From Listeria welshimeri serovar 6b str. SLCC5334 (GTDB taxonomy: Bacteria > Bacillota > Bacilli > Lactobacillales > Listeriaceae): DNA of 64,000 nt. Location: positions 1,488,001 through 1,552,000 of the forward strand of contig NC_008555.1 of NCBI RefSeq assembly GCF_000060285.1. The letters are read 5' to 3'. Positions 18,881 through 27,922 of this stretch are shown here, one piece after another; position 1 is the stretch's first letter; each line of letters opens with the position of its first letter. A program made the position numbers and the translations under genes. The notes under the pieces were generated by a model that searched no databases, was not told where the DNA came from, and was given only the letters and a program-made list of their open reading frames with translations.

Positions 18881-19951
18881 TTAATTATTTTTTGTAATAT
18901 GTTCCTCTTTTAATTTATTGTGTTCTTCTAAAGTTTTAGAGAAATAAACTTTACCTGTTTTTGTATTAGCTAGGAAGTATAAGTAATCACTTTTTTCTGG
19001 ATAGAGTGCTGCTTCCATAGATGTTTCTCCACTGTTTGAAATTGGACCAGGTGGCAGACCTTTGTTTCTGTAAGTGTTATAAGGCGAATCTACTTCTAAA
19101 TCTTTATAAGTTGTCTTGCTCTTATGCTCTCCAAGCGCATAAAGTACTGTCGGGTCTGTTTGGAGACGCATATCTTTTGCTAAACGATTATAAAAAACAC
19201 TAGCAATCATTTTACGATCCACATTGGCTGTCGCTTCTTTTTCAATAATAGAAGACATTGTAAGGAATTTATGGACAGACATTTTTTGTTTGGTTAGTTC
19301 CTCGCGGTATTTGGCAATATTAATATCCGTGGCTTTTACCATTTCAGTGATAATCGTCTCAGCAGATACATCTGATCCTTTAAATGTATAGGTAGCTGGG
19401 TATAAATAGCCTTCTAATGGATGTTTTATAGATTTATTTAGAACATCGTTTGTTACCGTTTCAGGATACGCTTTAATCATAGAAGCTACAAAATCTGGGT
19501 CATCCATTGTTTTTAAAACATCTGCTTTTTTTAATTTTGGTTGGTATTGCACAATTCTGTCAGCGATTTGATCTAGTGTATATCCTTCTGGGACAATTAG
19601 TTTCGCTGGAGCTAGGGTCTTACCTTCTTGCATTTTTGTAACGATTTGATCCGTGTTCATAGCTGGACTTAATTCATAATTTCCTGCTTTTAAATTCGTA
19701 TCGTTATTGTATTTAACATAAAAAGAGAAAATGGAAGCATTATTAATCACTTTTTTATCTTCTAAAATAGTAGCAATATCTGAAATACTTGAACCCGCTG
19801 GTATTTCTACAGTGATTTTCTCTTTACTTTCTTCATTTTTCGGTTCTAGCTGGGATTTTACATAATAATAACCTGAAAAAGTAGCGATTATTAAAATCAA
19901 AATAATAATAGAAATAATAATTGTAATTTTCTTGCCTTTTGTATTCTTCAT
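18881..19951 (-). CDS. mltG: Endolytic murein transglycosylase MltG
   Basis: Membrane-anchored lytic transglycosylase that cuts nascent glycan strands. It has 356 residues from ATG 19951 (GAGGT upstream; ATG 19963 overlaps it). One transmembrane segment lies near residues 10-31, then a LysM-like subdomain (VEIPAGSSISDIATIL) and the catalytic YceG domain with SSIIEKEA, where the Glu is catalytic, and LQTDPTVLYALG. It is first gene of the trmR-udk-greA series. Confidence 0.95.
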   Translation of the reverse strand: MKNTKGKKITIIISIIILILIIATFSGYYYVKSQLEPKNEESKEKITVEIPAGSSISDIATILEDKKVINNASIFSFYVKYNNDTNLKAGNYELSPAMNTDQIVTKMQEGKTLAPAKLIVPEGYTLDQIADRIVQYQPKLKKADVLKTMDDPDFVASMIKAYPETVTNDVLNKSIKHPLEGYLYPATYTFKGSDVSAETIITEMVKATDINIAKYREELTKQKMSVHKFLTMSSIIEKEATANVDRKMIASVFYNRLAKDMRLQTDPTVLYALGEHKSKTTYKDLEVDSPYNTYRNKGLPPGPISNSGETSMEAALYPEKSDYLYFLANTKTGKVYFSKTLEEHNKLKEEHITKNN

Positions 19952-19986
19952 TCTAGACCTCATTTCATAGAAAACAATTCTTATCT

Positions 19987-19992
19987 ATTATA
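19987..19992 (-). promoter_or_regulatory. mltG -10 element
   Basis: A perfect TATAAT on the minus strand, 36 bases upstream of the mltG start. No good -35 at 16-18 bases was seen. Confidence 0.45.
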
Positions 19993-20041
19993 CCGATTAT
20001 CTAAAAAAAATGCTATTCAATACAAAAATTTTTCTTAAAAA

Positions 20042-20070
20042 GTGACGTTTTTATGTTTTTTCGGTATAAT
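20042..20070 (+). promoter_or_regulatory. Promoter of the DedA-family gene
   Basis: GTGACG, 17-base spacer, TATAAT, 84 bases upstream of the start. It is divergent from the mltG promoter across a 200-base gap that holds no other feature. Confidence 0.55.
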
Positions 20071-20153
20071 AAGTAGCGTGATTTAACGAACAAGACAGAA
20101 TCAGTCAAGGACTTTTTTCTGCCATTTAAATATAGATTGAAGGAGTCTTTTGA

Positions 20154-20780
20154 ATGTTACATACGTTAATACAAAGTTTGCAAGATTTCACGATGTGGTT
20201 AGTAGATGCTCTTGGCCACTGGGGAATTTTTCTTGGAATGCTCATCGAAAGTGTTTGCATACCTCTTCCAAGTGAGGTCATTATGCTATTTGGCGGATTT
20301 ATGGCTGAGGCTGGGCAGTTAAATTTTTGGTTGGTTGTATTTGCTGGTATTGCTGGGAATTTAGTTGGTTCACTCATCGCCTACTACATTGGTAAATTCG
20401 GTGGAAGAGCTTTAGTGTTAAAATTTGGTAAGTATATATTCTTAAATGTCAAACATCTAGATAAAGCTGAACTTTGGTTTGGACGCTACGGAGCAAGAGC
20501 TGTTTTCTTCGGGCGCGTATTACCAGTTATTAGAACATTTATTTCATTACCGGCTGGTATTGCTAAAATGAATGTTTGGAAATTTGTTATATATACAATC
20601 TTAGGCTGTATCCCGTGGAACATTTTTCTTACGTGGCTCGGTTATTCATTAGGTTCCAATTGGAGTGTTGTCGAAAAATATACGCGACCAATTAGCTACT
20701 TAATGTTAGCTCTGGTTATTGCAATCGTCATATATCTTGCTTATAAAGTATTAAATAAAAGGGCTAGAAACGCAAAATAA
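20154..20780 (+). CDS. DedA-family membrane protein
   Basis: DedA/SNARE-associated (VTT) family integral membrane protein. Some members are undecaprenyl-phosphate or phospholipid flippases; the substrate here cannot be told from sequence. It has 208 residues and about four to five hydrophobic segments. Family signatures are ESVCIPLPSEVIMLFGG near residue 33 and FFGRVLPVIRTFISLPAGIA near residue 120. AGGAG precedes the ATG. It is monocistronic. Confidence 0.9.
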   Translation: MLHTLIQSLQDFTMWLVDALGHWGIFLGMLIESVCIPLPSEVIMLFGGFMAEAGQLNFWLVVFAGIAGNLVGSLIAYYIGKFGGRALVLKFGKYIFLNVKHLDKAELWFGRYGARAVFFGRVLPVIRTFISLPAGIAKMNVWKFVIYTILGCIPWNIFLTWLGYSLGSNWSVVEKYTRPISYLMLALVIAIVIYLAYKVLNKRARNAK

Positions 20781-20820
20781 AAAGCACGTCTTGACCATAT
20801 TCGTCAAGACATGCTTTTTG
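20780..20820. terminator. Bidirectional terminator after the DedA-family gene and yrzB
   Basis: AAAGCACGTCTTGAC pairs with GTCAAGACATGCTTT around a 7-base loop with one mismatch. T runs lie on both sides for the two convergent genes. Confidence 0.85.
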
Positions 20821-20822
20821 TT

Positions 20823-21125
20823 TTATTCTTCGTCTTCATCAGCTAGGAATGTTGCAAGAATTTCTTCAATCATATCCCACTCTTCATCTGTTTCAACAGG
20901 TTTAAGTTGGCCTTGTTTACCTTCTTCGTCTTGAATGTAGCTAGAAGCAAGAATTTCGATTTCTTCATCTTCACTCTTACCTGCTGGGAAATATAACACG
21001 TAAGATTTGTCAAAATCTTCGGAGTCAAAGTCAAAAAGAATTTCGAAAGCTTCTTCTTTTCCTTCCTCGTTTGTAATCCAAATAATATTTTCTTCTTCAT
21101 GGTTATGGTTATGTTCTTCTGCCAT
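20823..21125 (-). CDS. yrzB: DUF1292 protein YrzB
   Basis: Small, very acidic DUF1292 protein of unknown function. It has 100 residues from ATG 21125; GAGGTGA lies 5-6 bases upstream and overlaps the GTG at 21134. A His/Glu/Asn-rich start is followed by [20 protein letters not shown]. It ends the reoM-ruvX-yrzB operon, the usual Bacillales order. Confidence 0.93.
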   Translation of the reverse strand: MAEEHNHNHEEENIIWITNEEGKEEAFEILFDFDSEDFDKSYVLYFPAGKSEDEEIEILASSYIQDEEGKQGQLKPVETDEEWDMIEEILATFLADEDEE

Positions 21126-21140
21126 TAAATTCACCTCAAA

Positions 21141-21557
21141 TTAATTAGTAGTGTCCAAATAGGACTGTAAAATCATTACTGCAGCTAACTTATCAATCAC
21201 TTCTTTTCGCTTTTTACGCGAAACGTCTGCTTCAATCAAAGTTCTTTCCGCAGCAGATGTGGTTAACCGTTCGTCCCAAAGTACAACAGGCAAACCAATT
21301 CTTGCCTCAAGTACTTCAGCATAGATTTTCGAACTTTCAGCGCGAGGTCCTATAGTATTATTCATATTCTTAGGAAGCCCAACAACGACTTTTTCAACTT
21401 CATATTCGAGCACAAGCTCTTTTACTCTGTCGTAGCCAAATTGTTTTCTTTTCTCGTCAATCTGAATGGTTTCAACACCTTGCGCGGTCCAGCCAAGTGG
21501 ATCGCTTATCGCTACGCCGACTGTTTTCGAGCCGACATCTAAACCCATAATTCTCAT
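21141..21557 (-). CDS. ruvX: RuvX/YqgF family Holliday junction resolvase-like nuclease
   Basis: RNase H-like nuclease (YqgF/YrrK) linked to 16S rRNA 5'-end maturation and to Holliday junction processing. It has 138 residues, with [17 protein letters not shown] (the catalytic Asp at the start), [13 protein letters not shown] and [10 protein letters not shown]. Its ATG overlaps the reoM stop (ATGA). Confidence 0.94.
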   Translation of the reverse strand: MRIMGLDVGSKTVGVAISDPLGWTAQGVETIQIDEKRKQFGYDRVKELVLEYEVEKVVVGLPKNMNNTIGPRAESSKIYAEVLEARIGLPVVLWDERLTTSAAERTLIEADVSRKKRKEVIDKLAAVMILQSYLDTTN

Positions 21558-21826
21558 TTCTCACCAATTTCGTTATTTTTCAGATACGCTTTGACAAGTT
21601 CCTCGATAATTTCATCTCGTTCTAAACGACGTATCAGACTTCTGGCATCCTTATGACGAGGAATATAAGCAGGATCGCCTGAAAGCAAATAGCCAACGAT
21701 TTGATTAACGGGATTATAGCCTTTTTCTTCAAGAGCAACGTAGACTTGTTTCATTAATTTTTTTACATCTTCTTCAATAGAATCATCACCGAAGTTGTAA
21801 AACATTGTTTGATCTTTTGAATCCAT
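21554..21826 (-). CDS. reoM: ReoM/IreB, PASTA-kinase substrate controlling MurA stability
   Basis: Homologue of Enterococcus IreB and Listeria ReoM. In L. monocytogenes, phosphorylation of ReoM by PrkA controls ClpCP-dependent degradation of MurA, so the protein sets peptidoglycan precursor flow. It has 90 residues. Thr7, the known phosphosite, is present in MDSKDQTMF, and the Arg-rich stretch [15 protein letters not shown] matches the functional surface. It has its own promoter and is coupled to ruvX. Confidence 0.95.
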   Translation of the reverse strand: MDSKDQTMFYNFGDDSIEEDVKKLMKQVYVALEEKGYNPVNQIVGYLLSGDPAYIPRHKDARSLIRRLERDEIIEELVKAYLKNNEIGEK

Positions 21827-21862
21827 AATCGAAGCACCTCATTCCTTCATGTATCTCCATTC

Positions 21863-21891
21863 ATTTTACACTATGTGAAGAGAAATAACAA
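21863..21891 (-). promoter_or_regulatory. reoM-ruvX-yrzB promoter
   Basis: Minus strand TTGTTA, 17-base spacer, TAAAAT, 36 bases upstream of the reoM start in the gap after alaS. No terminator is visible between alaS and this promoter. Confidence 0.6.
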
Positions 21892-21917
21892 AGAAAAATG
21901 AGGTACTTTGATGAAAT

Positions 21918-24557
21918 TTATGCTTGTTGTTCTTTCACACATGTGGAAACATAATCAAGGGCAGTTGCTAGTTCTGCTGGATTTTTACCACCTGCTTGAG
22001 CCATATCAGGACGTCCACCACCGTTACCGCCACATTTTGTTGCTACTTCTTTTAGTAATTTACCTGCATGATAGCCGGCTTTAATAGCATCTTCTGAAAC
22101 AGCAGAAATCAAGTTCACTTTTTCTCCTTGTACTGCTCCTAAAACAAGGATTCCACCAATTTTTTTATCTTTCCAATTATCCACGAACTGACGCAATTGG
22201 TTCATATCTTTTGCATTTACTTGTTTAGCGATTACTTTGACGCCACCGATTTCTTCTGGTGATTCAAAAATATCAGCACTTGCAGCACTTGCTAATTTGC
22301 TTAATAATGATTCATTTTCACGTTTCACTTCACGTAAATCCGCTTGTAGTTGTTCTACTTTTTGCGGCGCTTCTTTTGTGGTCGCTTTTAAAAGGTTAGC
22401 CGTATGTTTTAGCGTATTTTCTTGTTCGGTTACAAAGCGATAGGCTTCTTTCCCCGTAACTGCTTCGATACGTCTAGTGCCAGCTCCAATACCGGTTTCG
22501 GATACAATTTTAAATAAGCCAATATCAGCGGTATTGCGCACATGGACCCCACCACAAAGCTCAATACTATATTTTCCTACTTGAACTACACGAACGACAT
22601 CGCCATATTTTTCGCCAAACAATGCCATCGCGCCAAGTTCTTTCGCTTCTGCAATAGGCATTTCTTCAATCACAACATTGATTTGTTCCCAGATCTTTTC
22701 ATTGACGATTTCTTCCATTTTTGTTAGTTCTTCTTCTGTAATTTGACCAAAATGAGAGAAGTCAAAACGCAAACGATCAGGAGAAACTAGTGAACCCGCT
22801 TGGTTAACGTGCTCGCCTAGTGTATCTTTCAATGCGCGATGTAAAAGATGGGTTGCAGTATGGTTTTTAATTGTTTCACGACGTTTTACTTTGTCCACAG
22901 CAAGTTTCACTGTATCGCCTGTTTTTAATACGCCTTCTTTAACGGAAATACGATGTAAATTTTGTTTATTTGGTGCTTTTTGAACATCTTCTACATAGGC
23001 AAGGCCAGTTTCACTTTCAATCGTTCCTTTGTCAGCAACTTGACCACCGCTTTCTGCATAAAAAGGGGTTTCTTTGAAAATAACTTGTGCTGTTTTTCCA
23101 GACGCTACTTCATCTACAAGTGCGTCATCTTGAATGATATATAAGATTTCCGAAACATGTTCAGTTGCATTATAACCAACAAACTCGCTTTTAGCTGTCA
23201 GGTTTGCAAGAAGTTCACCTTGGACTTGCATAGATTTCACGTCAGCTCTTGCAGAACGAGCGCGGTCACGTTGTTCTTTCATTTCCGCTTCAAATCCAGC
23301 ATGATCGACTTTTAAGCCATGATCTTCTGCGTATTCTTCCGTTAATTCTACTGGGAAGCCAAATGTATCATATAATTTGAAGATATCTGCGCCTTTGATT
23401 ACTTGTTCGTTTGTTTCTTTGGCAGTTTTTAGGATTGTTTCCAAAATTGCTAGACCTTCGTTTAATGTTTCGTGAAAACGTTCTTCTTCTGTGCGAATCA
23501 CTTTTTGGATAAAGTCTGTTTGATTTTCTACTTCTGGGTAGAAACTATTCATGATTTTTCCAACTACTGGTACTAATTTATACATAAAAGGTTCGTTGAT
23601 TGTTAAGACTTTTGCGTAACGAACAGCTCGGCGGAGTAAACGACGTAAAATATAGCCGCGTCCTTCGTTGGATGGTAATGCGCCATCGCCAATCGCAAAT
23701 GCAACTGTCCGAATATGGTCAGCGATTACTTTAAATGCTACATCATTTTCTTGATTATGGCCGTATTTCACACCAGCAATTTGTTCTACTTCTCGAATAA
23801 TTGGCATAAATAGGTCTGTTTCAAAGTTAGTTGGTGCATCTTGAATGATAGAAACCATCCGTTCAAGCCCCATCCCAGTATCAATATTTTGTTTAGGAAG
23901 TGGCGTGTAAGTTCCATCTGGATTATGGTTAAACTGAGAAAATACTAAATTCCAAATTTCTAGATAACGTTCGTTTTCCCCACCTGGATAAAGTTCTGGA
24001 TCACTTGTATCATCTCCAAAAGTAGGTCCGCGGTCATAGAAAATTTCGCTATCTGGGCCACTTGGTCCAATACCGATATCCCAGAAATTATCTTCAATTT
24101 CTACAATATGTTCTTCACTTAAACCGATTTTTTCCCGCCATATAGTTTTCGCTTCTTCATCTTCTGGATACACCGTTACGTATAATTTATCAGGATCAAA
24201 GCCAATCCATTTAGGGCTTGTTAGGAATTCCCAAGCAAAAACGATAGCTCCTTCTTTAAAATAATCACCAATAGAAAAGTTTCCTAGCATTTCAAAAAAA
24301 GTATGGTGGCGTGCTGTTTTACCTACATTTTCAATATCATTTGTACGGATTGATTTTTGAGCATTAGCCATTCTTGGATTATCAGGAATAACCGAACCGT
24401 CAAAGTATTTTTTCATTGTTGCAACGCCACTATTAATCCAAAGAATCGTTGGATCGTTATTCGGCACAAGTGGCGCACTAGGTTCGATTGTATGCCCTTT
24501 TTCTTTAAAGAAATCTAAAAATAGTTGTCTAACTTCTGCGCTTGATAATTGTTTCAT
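21918..24557 (-). CDS. alaS: Alanyl-tRNA synthetase
   Basis: Class II synthetase charging tRNA-Ala. It has 879 residues, full length. Aminoacylation core motifs include [18 protein letters not shown] and GMGLERM. The editing domain carries [11 protein letters not shown] and the zinc-site CGGVHVRNT, and the C-terminal C-Ala domain has [20 protein letters not shown] precedes ATG 24557. It is controlled by the T-box leader upstream. Confidence 0.98.
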   Translation of the reverse strand: MKQLSSAEVRQLFLDFFKEKGHTIEPSAPLVPNNDPTILWINSGVATMKKYFDGSVIPDNPRMANAQKSIRTNDIENVGKTARHHTFFEMLGNFSIGDYFKEGAIVFAWEFLTSPKWIGFDPDKLYVTVYPEDEEAKTIWREKIGLSEEHIVEIEDNFWDIGIGPSGPDSEIFYDRGPTFGDDTSDPELYPGGENERYLEIWNLVFSQFNHNPDGTYTPLPKQNIDTGMGLERMVSIIQDAPTNFETDLFMPIIREVEQIAGVKYGHNQENDVAFKVIADHIRTVAFAIGDGALPSNEGRGYILRRLLRRAVRYAKVLTINEPFMYKLVPVVGKIMNSFYPEVENQTDFIQKVIRTEEERFHETLNEGLAILETILKTAKETNEQVIKGADIFKLYDTFGFPVELTEEYAEDHGLKVDHAGFEAEMKEQRDRARSARADVKSMQVQGELLANLTAKSEFVGYNATEHVSEILYIIQDDALVDEVASGKTAQVIFKETPFYAESGGQVADKGTIESETGLAYVEDVQKAPNKQNLHRISVKEGVLKTGDTVKLAVDKVKRRETIKNHTATHLLHRALKDTLGEHVNQAGSLVSPDRLRFDFSHFGQITEEELTKMEEIVNEKIWEQINVVIEEMPIAEAKELGAMALFGEKYGDVVRVVQVGKYSIELCGGVHVRNTADIGLFKIVSETGIGAGTRRIEAVTGKEAYRFVTEQENTLKHTANLLKATTKEAPQKVEQLQADLREVKRENESLLSKLASAASADIFESPEEIGGVKVIAKQVNAKDMNQLRQFVDNWKDKKIGGILVLGAVQGEKVNLISAVSEDAIKAGYHAGKLLKEVATKCGGNGGGRPDMAQAGGKNPAELATALDYVSTCVKEQQA

Positions 24558-24587
24558 TATTTATTTCCTCCTTTTGGTTTTTTCAAC

Positions 24588-24834
24588 AAAAAAAGCCTAT
24601 ATGATTGCTCACAGGGACGATTTTGGTGAAATCGCGGTACCACCCTGCTTGCAATGATATAGACTTTGTATCATTACCTCTTCAATTATCTGTTAACGTG
24701 GATAAGACGGACCATCTAATGGGAGAGCAACTTTGGTACAAGCGTGGTCTTCCTTCCAGCCAAGGGAAAACTCTCTAATCACGTGGAAGCCAAAATCATA
24801 TTCCTATCATGTATCAATTTTTTATTCAACAATA
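24588..24834 (-). promoter_or_regulatory. T-box riboswitch of alaS
   Basis: A tRNA-sensing leader on the minus strand. The conserved T-box AGGGTGGTACCGCG is at 24633-24646. The terminator stem pairs 24651-24665 with 24594-24608 (14 of 15 pairs) and is followed by seven T. Stem I runs from about 24780 down to 24715, with AGAGAG pairing CTCTC. A GCU triplet at 24726-24728 is a candidate Ala specifier. Uncharged tRNA-Ala is expected to favour the antiterminator. Confidence 0.93.
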
Positions 24835-24840
24835 AACTAA

Positions 24841-24869
24841 ATTATAAAGAACGGATGGCTAAATGTCAA
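24841..24869 (-). promoter_or_regulatory. alaS promoter, perfect SigA consensus
   Basis: Minus strand TTGACA, 17-base spacer, TATAAT. Both hexamers match the consensus exactly. The -35 contains the TGA stop codon of the upstream ABC ATPase gene, and the T-box leader begins about 7 bases after the -10. Confidence 0.88.
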
Positions 24870-25561
24870 CTGTTTATTAAGCTGCTTGTTGATTGTTTCT
24901 TTTCAACAAAGCTACCGTTTTTAAGCGTTAGTTTTACATCTGATACTTTTGCAATTTCTGGGTCATGCGTTACCATAATGACACATTTTCCTTCTTTATG
25001 CGCTAAATCTTGGAATAAAGTAACTACTTCTTTACTTGTGCGTTCATCCAAGTTTCCAGTTGGTTCATCCGCTACAATTAAATCCGTTTCACAACATAGT
25101 GCTCGTGCAATCGACACTCGCTGTTGTTGACCACCACTTAAGGTGAGAACTTTTTGGCGTGCCATTTTCTCTGTAATACCAACTTTTTCTAACATGCTTA
25201 GTGCAAAAGCTTTTTTATCGGGTTGATTAACATGTGTTATTTCCATTGCAGTTGTGACGTTTTGAAGAGCTGTCATATAAGTTAATAAATTATAACTTTG
25301 AAATACGATAGATACATATCTGTTTCTAAATTGTTGCAATCCAATACTTTTAAGCGAGCTACCTTTATAATAAATGTCGCCTTCTTTTTGCGTATCTAGC
25401 CCTCCAGCAAGTGATAAAAAGGTGGTTTTTCCAGAGCCAGAGCTGCCGACTACAGTGTAAAATACACCCGATTCAAAATCATAGTTAATATCACTCAAAA
25501 TCGATTCATCTTTTGTTTTATACCAATAAGAAATATTTTCAAACGTCAATACTTTCGTCAT
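24866..25561 (-). CDS. ABC transporter ATP-binding protein (MacB/LolD type)
   Basis: ATPase of an ABC exporter in the MacB/LolD/FtsE group. It has 231 residues, with Walker A VGSSGSGKTT, the Q-loop FQSYNLL, signature LSGGQQQRV, Walker B LIVADEPTGNLD, and H-loop VTHD. It lies 8 bases after the permease gene and forms a two-gene operon with it. There is no terminator before the alaS promoter. The substrate is unknown. Confidence 0.93.
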   Translation of the reverse strand: MTKVLTFENISYWYKTKDESILSDINYDFESGVFYTVVGSSGSGKTTFLSLAGGLDTQKEGDIYYKGSSLKSIGLQQFRNRYVSIVFQSYNLLTYMTALQNVTTAMEITHVNQPDKKAFALSMLEKVGITEKMARQKVLTLSGGQQQRVSIARALCCETDLIVADEPTGNLDERTSKEVVTLFQDLAHKEGKCVIMVTHDPEIAKVSDVKLTLKNGSFVEKKQSTSSLINS

Positions 25562-25569
25562 ATCGTCAC

Positions 25570-27069
25570 CTACTCCTGTTTAGTTAGAATTGTTTTTGGA
25601 TTCATACGAAGAACCAGTGCGGCTGGCAAAAGAACCGAGATAAAGGCTATTCCAATTCCGATTCCGCCCATTTTCAACATATCTTCTAATGTTACTTGGA
25701 TGTCTAGCTCTTTGATTTGTTCTGTATTTTTTGTTAGGTTACTAACACTTCCTGCAAAACCGCCTGGACCACCTTGTCCACCGCCACCAGGACCGCGATT
25801 CTCTGTATTATTAGTTGTTTCAGTTGTCGATGAATTTTGTTGCTCCAGAAGTTGATTTCCCGCTAGTTGCGCTACGTAATGACTGCTGGCAGCTGCTAAT
25901 CCAAAGGAAATCAGTGCAACAATTAAAATTTCTACAAAGAATTGAGCAATTAATTTACCTCGTTTTTCACCAATGGCTAAAAGAACACCCATTTCATATT
26001 TACGGTCACGTACTTGCATCATCACAAGTAAACCTAAGATTAAAGCTCCCGCAATGCTGACAATATACACTACATTTTTAGAGAACGACGCTACACTATC
26101 AATTGGACCAATCATTTGTTGATAAAGTGTATCATTAGCATCTAGTTTAAATGTATCCCAATCAATGCTATCCACTTTTTTTGCTTCTTTTTCAAAAGCA
26201 GAAATATTTGCTGCATCATCCATTGTATAAACTGCGGAATCTACCGTATTTTTATAGTCAGAACCTTTAATTGTATTTGCTACTGTGTAAGGAACGTATA
26301 CTTTGTTATAGGGATTTAGGAAAGAGAAATTTTGCGCCATATCGCTTCCAGAATCAGTCGTTTTATAAATGCCGACAATTTTTAAAGTTACTTTAGTATT
26401 CCCATCACTGGAAGTCACTGTGAAAGAATCGCCAACTTTCCAATCATTTTGTTTGGCTAAATTTTCTTCCACCATCGCTACATTCTTGCCTTTATCATCT
26501 GCTGTAATTGCTACACCACTAGTTAATTCGCTTGTTCCTGCTTCAAAATCTGTGCTTGTTTCAGAATCCAGTAAACCATTTATGCTCAAGTCAGCATCCA
26601 CCATTTGCGGGCCGCCGTTACCTCCACCTGGTCCCTCTGTATCTTTAGAGCTAGTAGAATCATCACTTGTCGAAGTATCTCCCGAGGATTCAATCGGGTC
26701 AAAACCAGATGCTAATGCTTGTGTACTAGAATAATAATTATAGCTTTTAACATGTTCTAATGCTGCTAAATCATTTGCATCACTTACATCAATAGGATTG
26801 CTTTGAAATTTTGGTTTTGTATCTGTCGAAGTTTCATCACTACTTGAAGCTTCTTTTTGCATCGCAGCCATTTGTTTTTCTTGGTCAACAGTAAGTGTCA
26901 CTGTTCCGCCAAGTTGTTCTCTAGCTAACTCGCTTGCTTTATCAGCGGCTGATTGAATGGTAAAGCCTGATAAAATAAGCACACAGACTACAGTGAAAAT
27001 AATTAGTTGTAAAACAGATCTTCCTTTTCTCGCTTTCATGCTGAGCCATGCTCGTTTAAAAAAATTCAT
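25570..27069 (-). CDS. FtsX/MacB-type ABC transporter permease with Gly/Pro-rich segments
   Basis: Permease of the MacB/FtsX family. It has 499 residues, with one transmembrane segment near residues 16-35, a large extracytoplasmic domain to about residue 330, and three C-terminal segments near 332-352, 376-398 and 466-488. The four-segment layout separates it from the ten-segment BceB peptide-sensing permeases. Two low-complexity Ser/Thr/Asp and Gly/Pro-rich stretches are unusual: GPGGGNGGP near residue 147 and GPGGGGQGGPGG near residue 427. GGAGG precedes the ATG. It is divergent from a two-component system that probably regulates it. No adaptor (MacA-like) gene is adjacent. Confidence 0.88.
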   Translation of the reverse strand: MNFFKRAWLSMKARKGRSVLQLIIFTVVCVLILSGFTIQSAADKASELAREQLGGTVTLTVDQEKQMAAMQKEASSSDETSTDTKPKFQSNPIDVSDANDLAALEHVKSYNYYSSTQALASGFDPIESSGDTSTSDDSTSSKDTEGPGGGNGGPQMVDADLSINGLLDSETSTDFEAGTSELTSGVAITADDKGKNVAMVEENLAKQNDWKVGDSFTVTSSDGNTKVTLKIVGIYKTTDSGSDMAQNFSFLNPYNKVYVPYTVANTIKGSDYKNTVDSAVYTMDDAANISAFEKEAKKVDSIDWDTFKLDANDTLYQQMIGPIDSVASFSKNVVYIVSIAGALILGLLVMMQVRDRKYEMGVLLAIGEKRGKLIAQFFVEILIVALISFGLAAASSHYVAQLAGNQLLEQQNSSTTETTNNTENRGPGGGGQGGPGGFAGSVSNLTKNTEQIKELDIQVTLEDMLKMGGIGIGIAFISVLLPAALVLRMNPKTILTKQE

Positions 27070-27101
27070 GTGGTTTCCTCCATTCGGTTTCTACTCCACT
27101 A

Positions 27102-27107
27102 AGATTA
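27102..27107 (-). promoter_or_regulatory. Candidate -10 of the ABC operon
   Basis: Minus strand TAATCT. The -35 position expected 17 bases upstream (27125-27130) falls inside the phased repeats and has no consensus (ATACTT), as is common at promoters activated by OmpR-type regulators. Confidence 0.4.
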
Positions 27108-27116
27108 CTGGGGAGT

Positions 27117-27149
27117 TATGAAGAAAGTATGAACAAACTATGATGCATA
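27117..27149. promoter_or_regulatory. Three 11-bp-phased direct repeats, probable response-regulator operator
   Basis: TATGAAGAAAG at 27117, TATGAACAAAC at 27128 and TATGATGCATA at 27139 are spaced exactly 11 bases apart. The first two match at 9 of 11 positions, and all three share TATGA. OmpR/PhoB-family regulators bind direct repeats one helical turn apart, so this is a good candidate site for the regulator encoded 87 bases away. Confidence 0.65.
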
Positions 27150-27180
27150 TTTTAAACTTTCGCGAAAAAAATAATTTGGC

Positions 27181-27209
27181 TTGATTATTGGGTCTAATTA
27201 GTCTAATTT
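27181..27209 (+). promoter_or_regulatory. Candidate promoter of the two-component system
   Basis: TTGATT, 17-base spacer, TAATTT, 27 bases before the regulator start. A 9-base-period repeat (GTCTAATT at 27192 and 27201) overlaps the spacer and -10. Confidence 0.4.
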
Positions 27210-27235
27210 TAATGTAAGAGGAGTGAATACAAATT

Positions 27236-27922
27236 ATGAAACTACTGATGATAGAAGATAATGTGAGTGTTTGTGAAATGATAGAAATGTTCTTTATGAA
27301 AGAAGAAATTGATGCAACGTTTGTGCACGATGGCAAACTTGGCTTTGAAACATTTTTTAAAGATGATTTTGATATTGCGATTATTGATTTAATGTTGCCA
27401 AATATGGATGGCATGACTATTTGCAGGAAAATACGTGAAGTCAGCGATGTTCCTATCATTATTTTAACAGCGAAAGAATCAGAATCAGACCAGGTACTTG
27501 GACTTGAAATGGGTGCGGATGATTATGTAACAAAACCATTTAGCCCACTTACTTTAATGGCTCGAATCAAAGCTGTCACTCGTCGGAAAAATAATAGTTC
27601 TTCCAATGAAAACGAGGAAGATATTTTAGAAACAAACTATTTTAAAATCAGTAAACGTACTCGCGAAATTTTTTATCAAGGAAAGCTTTTAGATGCTTTA
27701 ACACCAAAAGAATTTGATTTACTTTACTTTTTAATGCAGCATCCACGTCAAGTTTTTTCAAGAGAACAATTACTGGAGCAAGTTTGGGGTTATCAATTTT
27801 ATGGAGATGAGCGTACTGTGGATGTTCATATTAAACGTTTACGCCAAAAAATTGCCACAGATACGAAGCCGTTTTTACACACTGTTTGGGGTGTGGGCTA
27901 CAAATTTGATGAAACGGAATGA
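27236..27922 (+). CDS. OmpR-family response regulator
   Basis: Two-component response regulator. It has 228 residues. The receiver domain has acidic residues EDN, phosphoacceptor Asp51 in IIDLMLPNMDG, Thr in ILTAKE and Lys in YVTKPFSP. The C-terminal winged helix has LTPKEFDLLYFLMQHPRQVFSREQLL and RTVDVHIKRLRQKI. GGAG lies about 12 bases before ATG 27236, a long spacing. It is coupled to the kinase by an ATGA overlap. Confidence 0.95.
   Translation: MKLLMIEDNVSVCEMIEMFFMKEEIDATFVHDGKLGFETFFKDDFDIAIIDLMLPNMDGMTICRKIREVSDVPIIILTAKESESDQVLGLEMGADDYVTKPFSPLTLMARIKAVTRRKNNSSSNENEEDILETNYFKISKRTREIFYQGKLLDALTPKEFDLLYFLMQHPRQVFSREQLLEQVWGYQFYGDERTVDVHIKRLRQKIATDTKPFLHTVWGVGYKFDETE

Noticed and set aside
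20154-20780. Reading the DedA protein as alkaline phosphatase-like
   Set aside because: The annotation is sometimes carried over in databases, but the protein is a membrane VTT-domain protein with no phosphatase motif.
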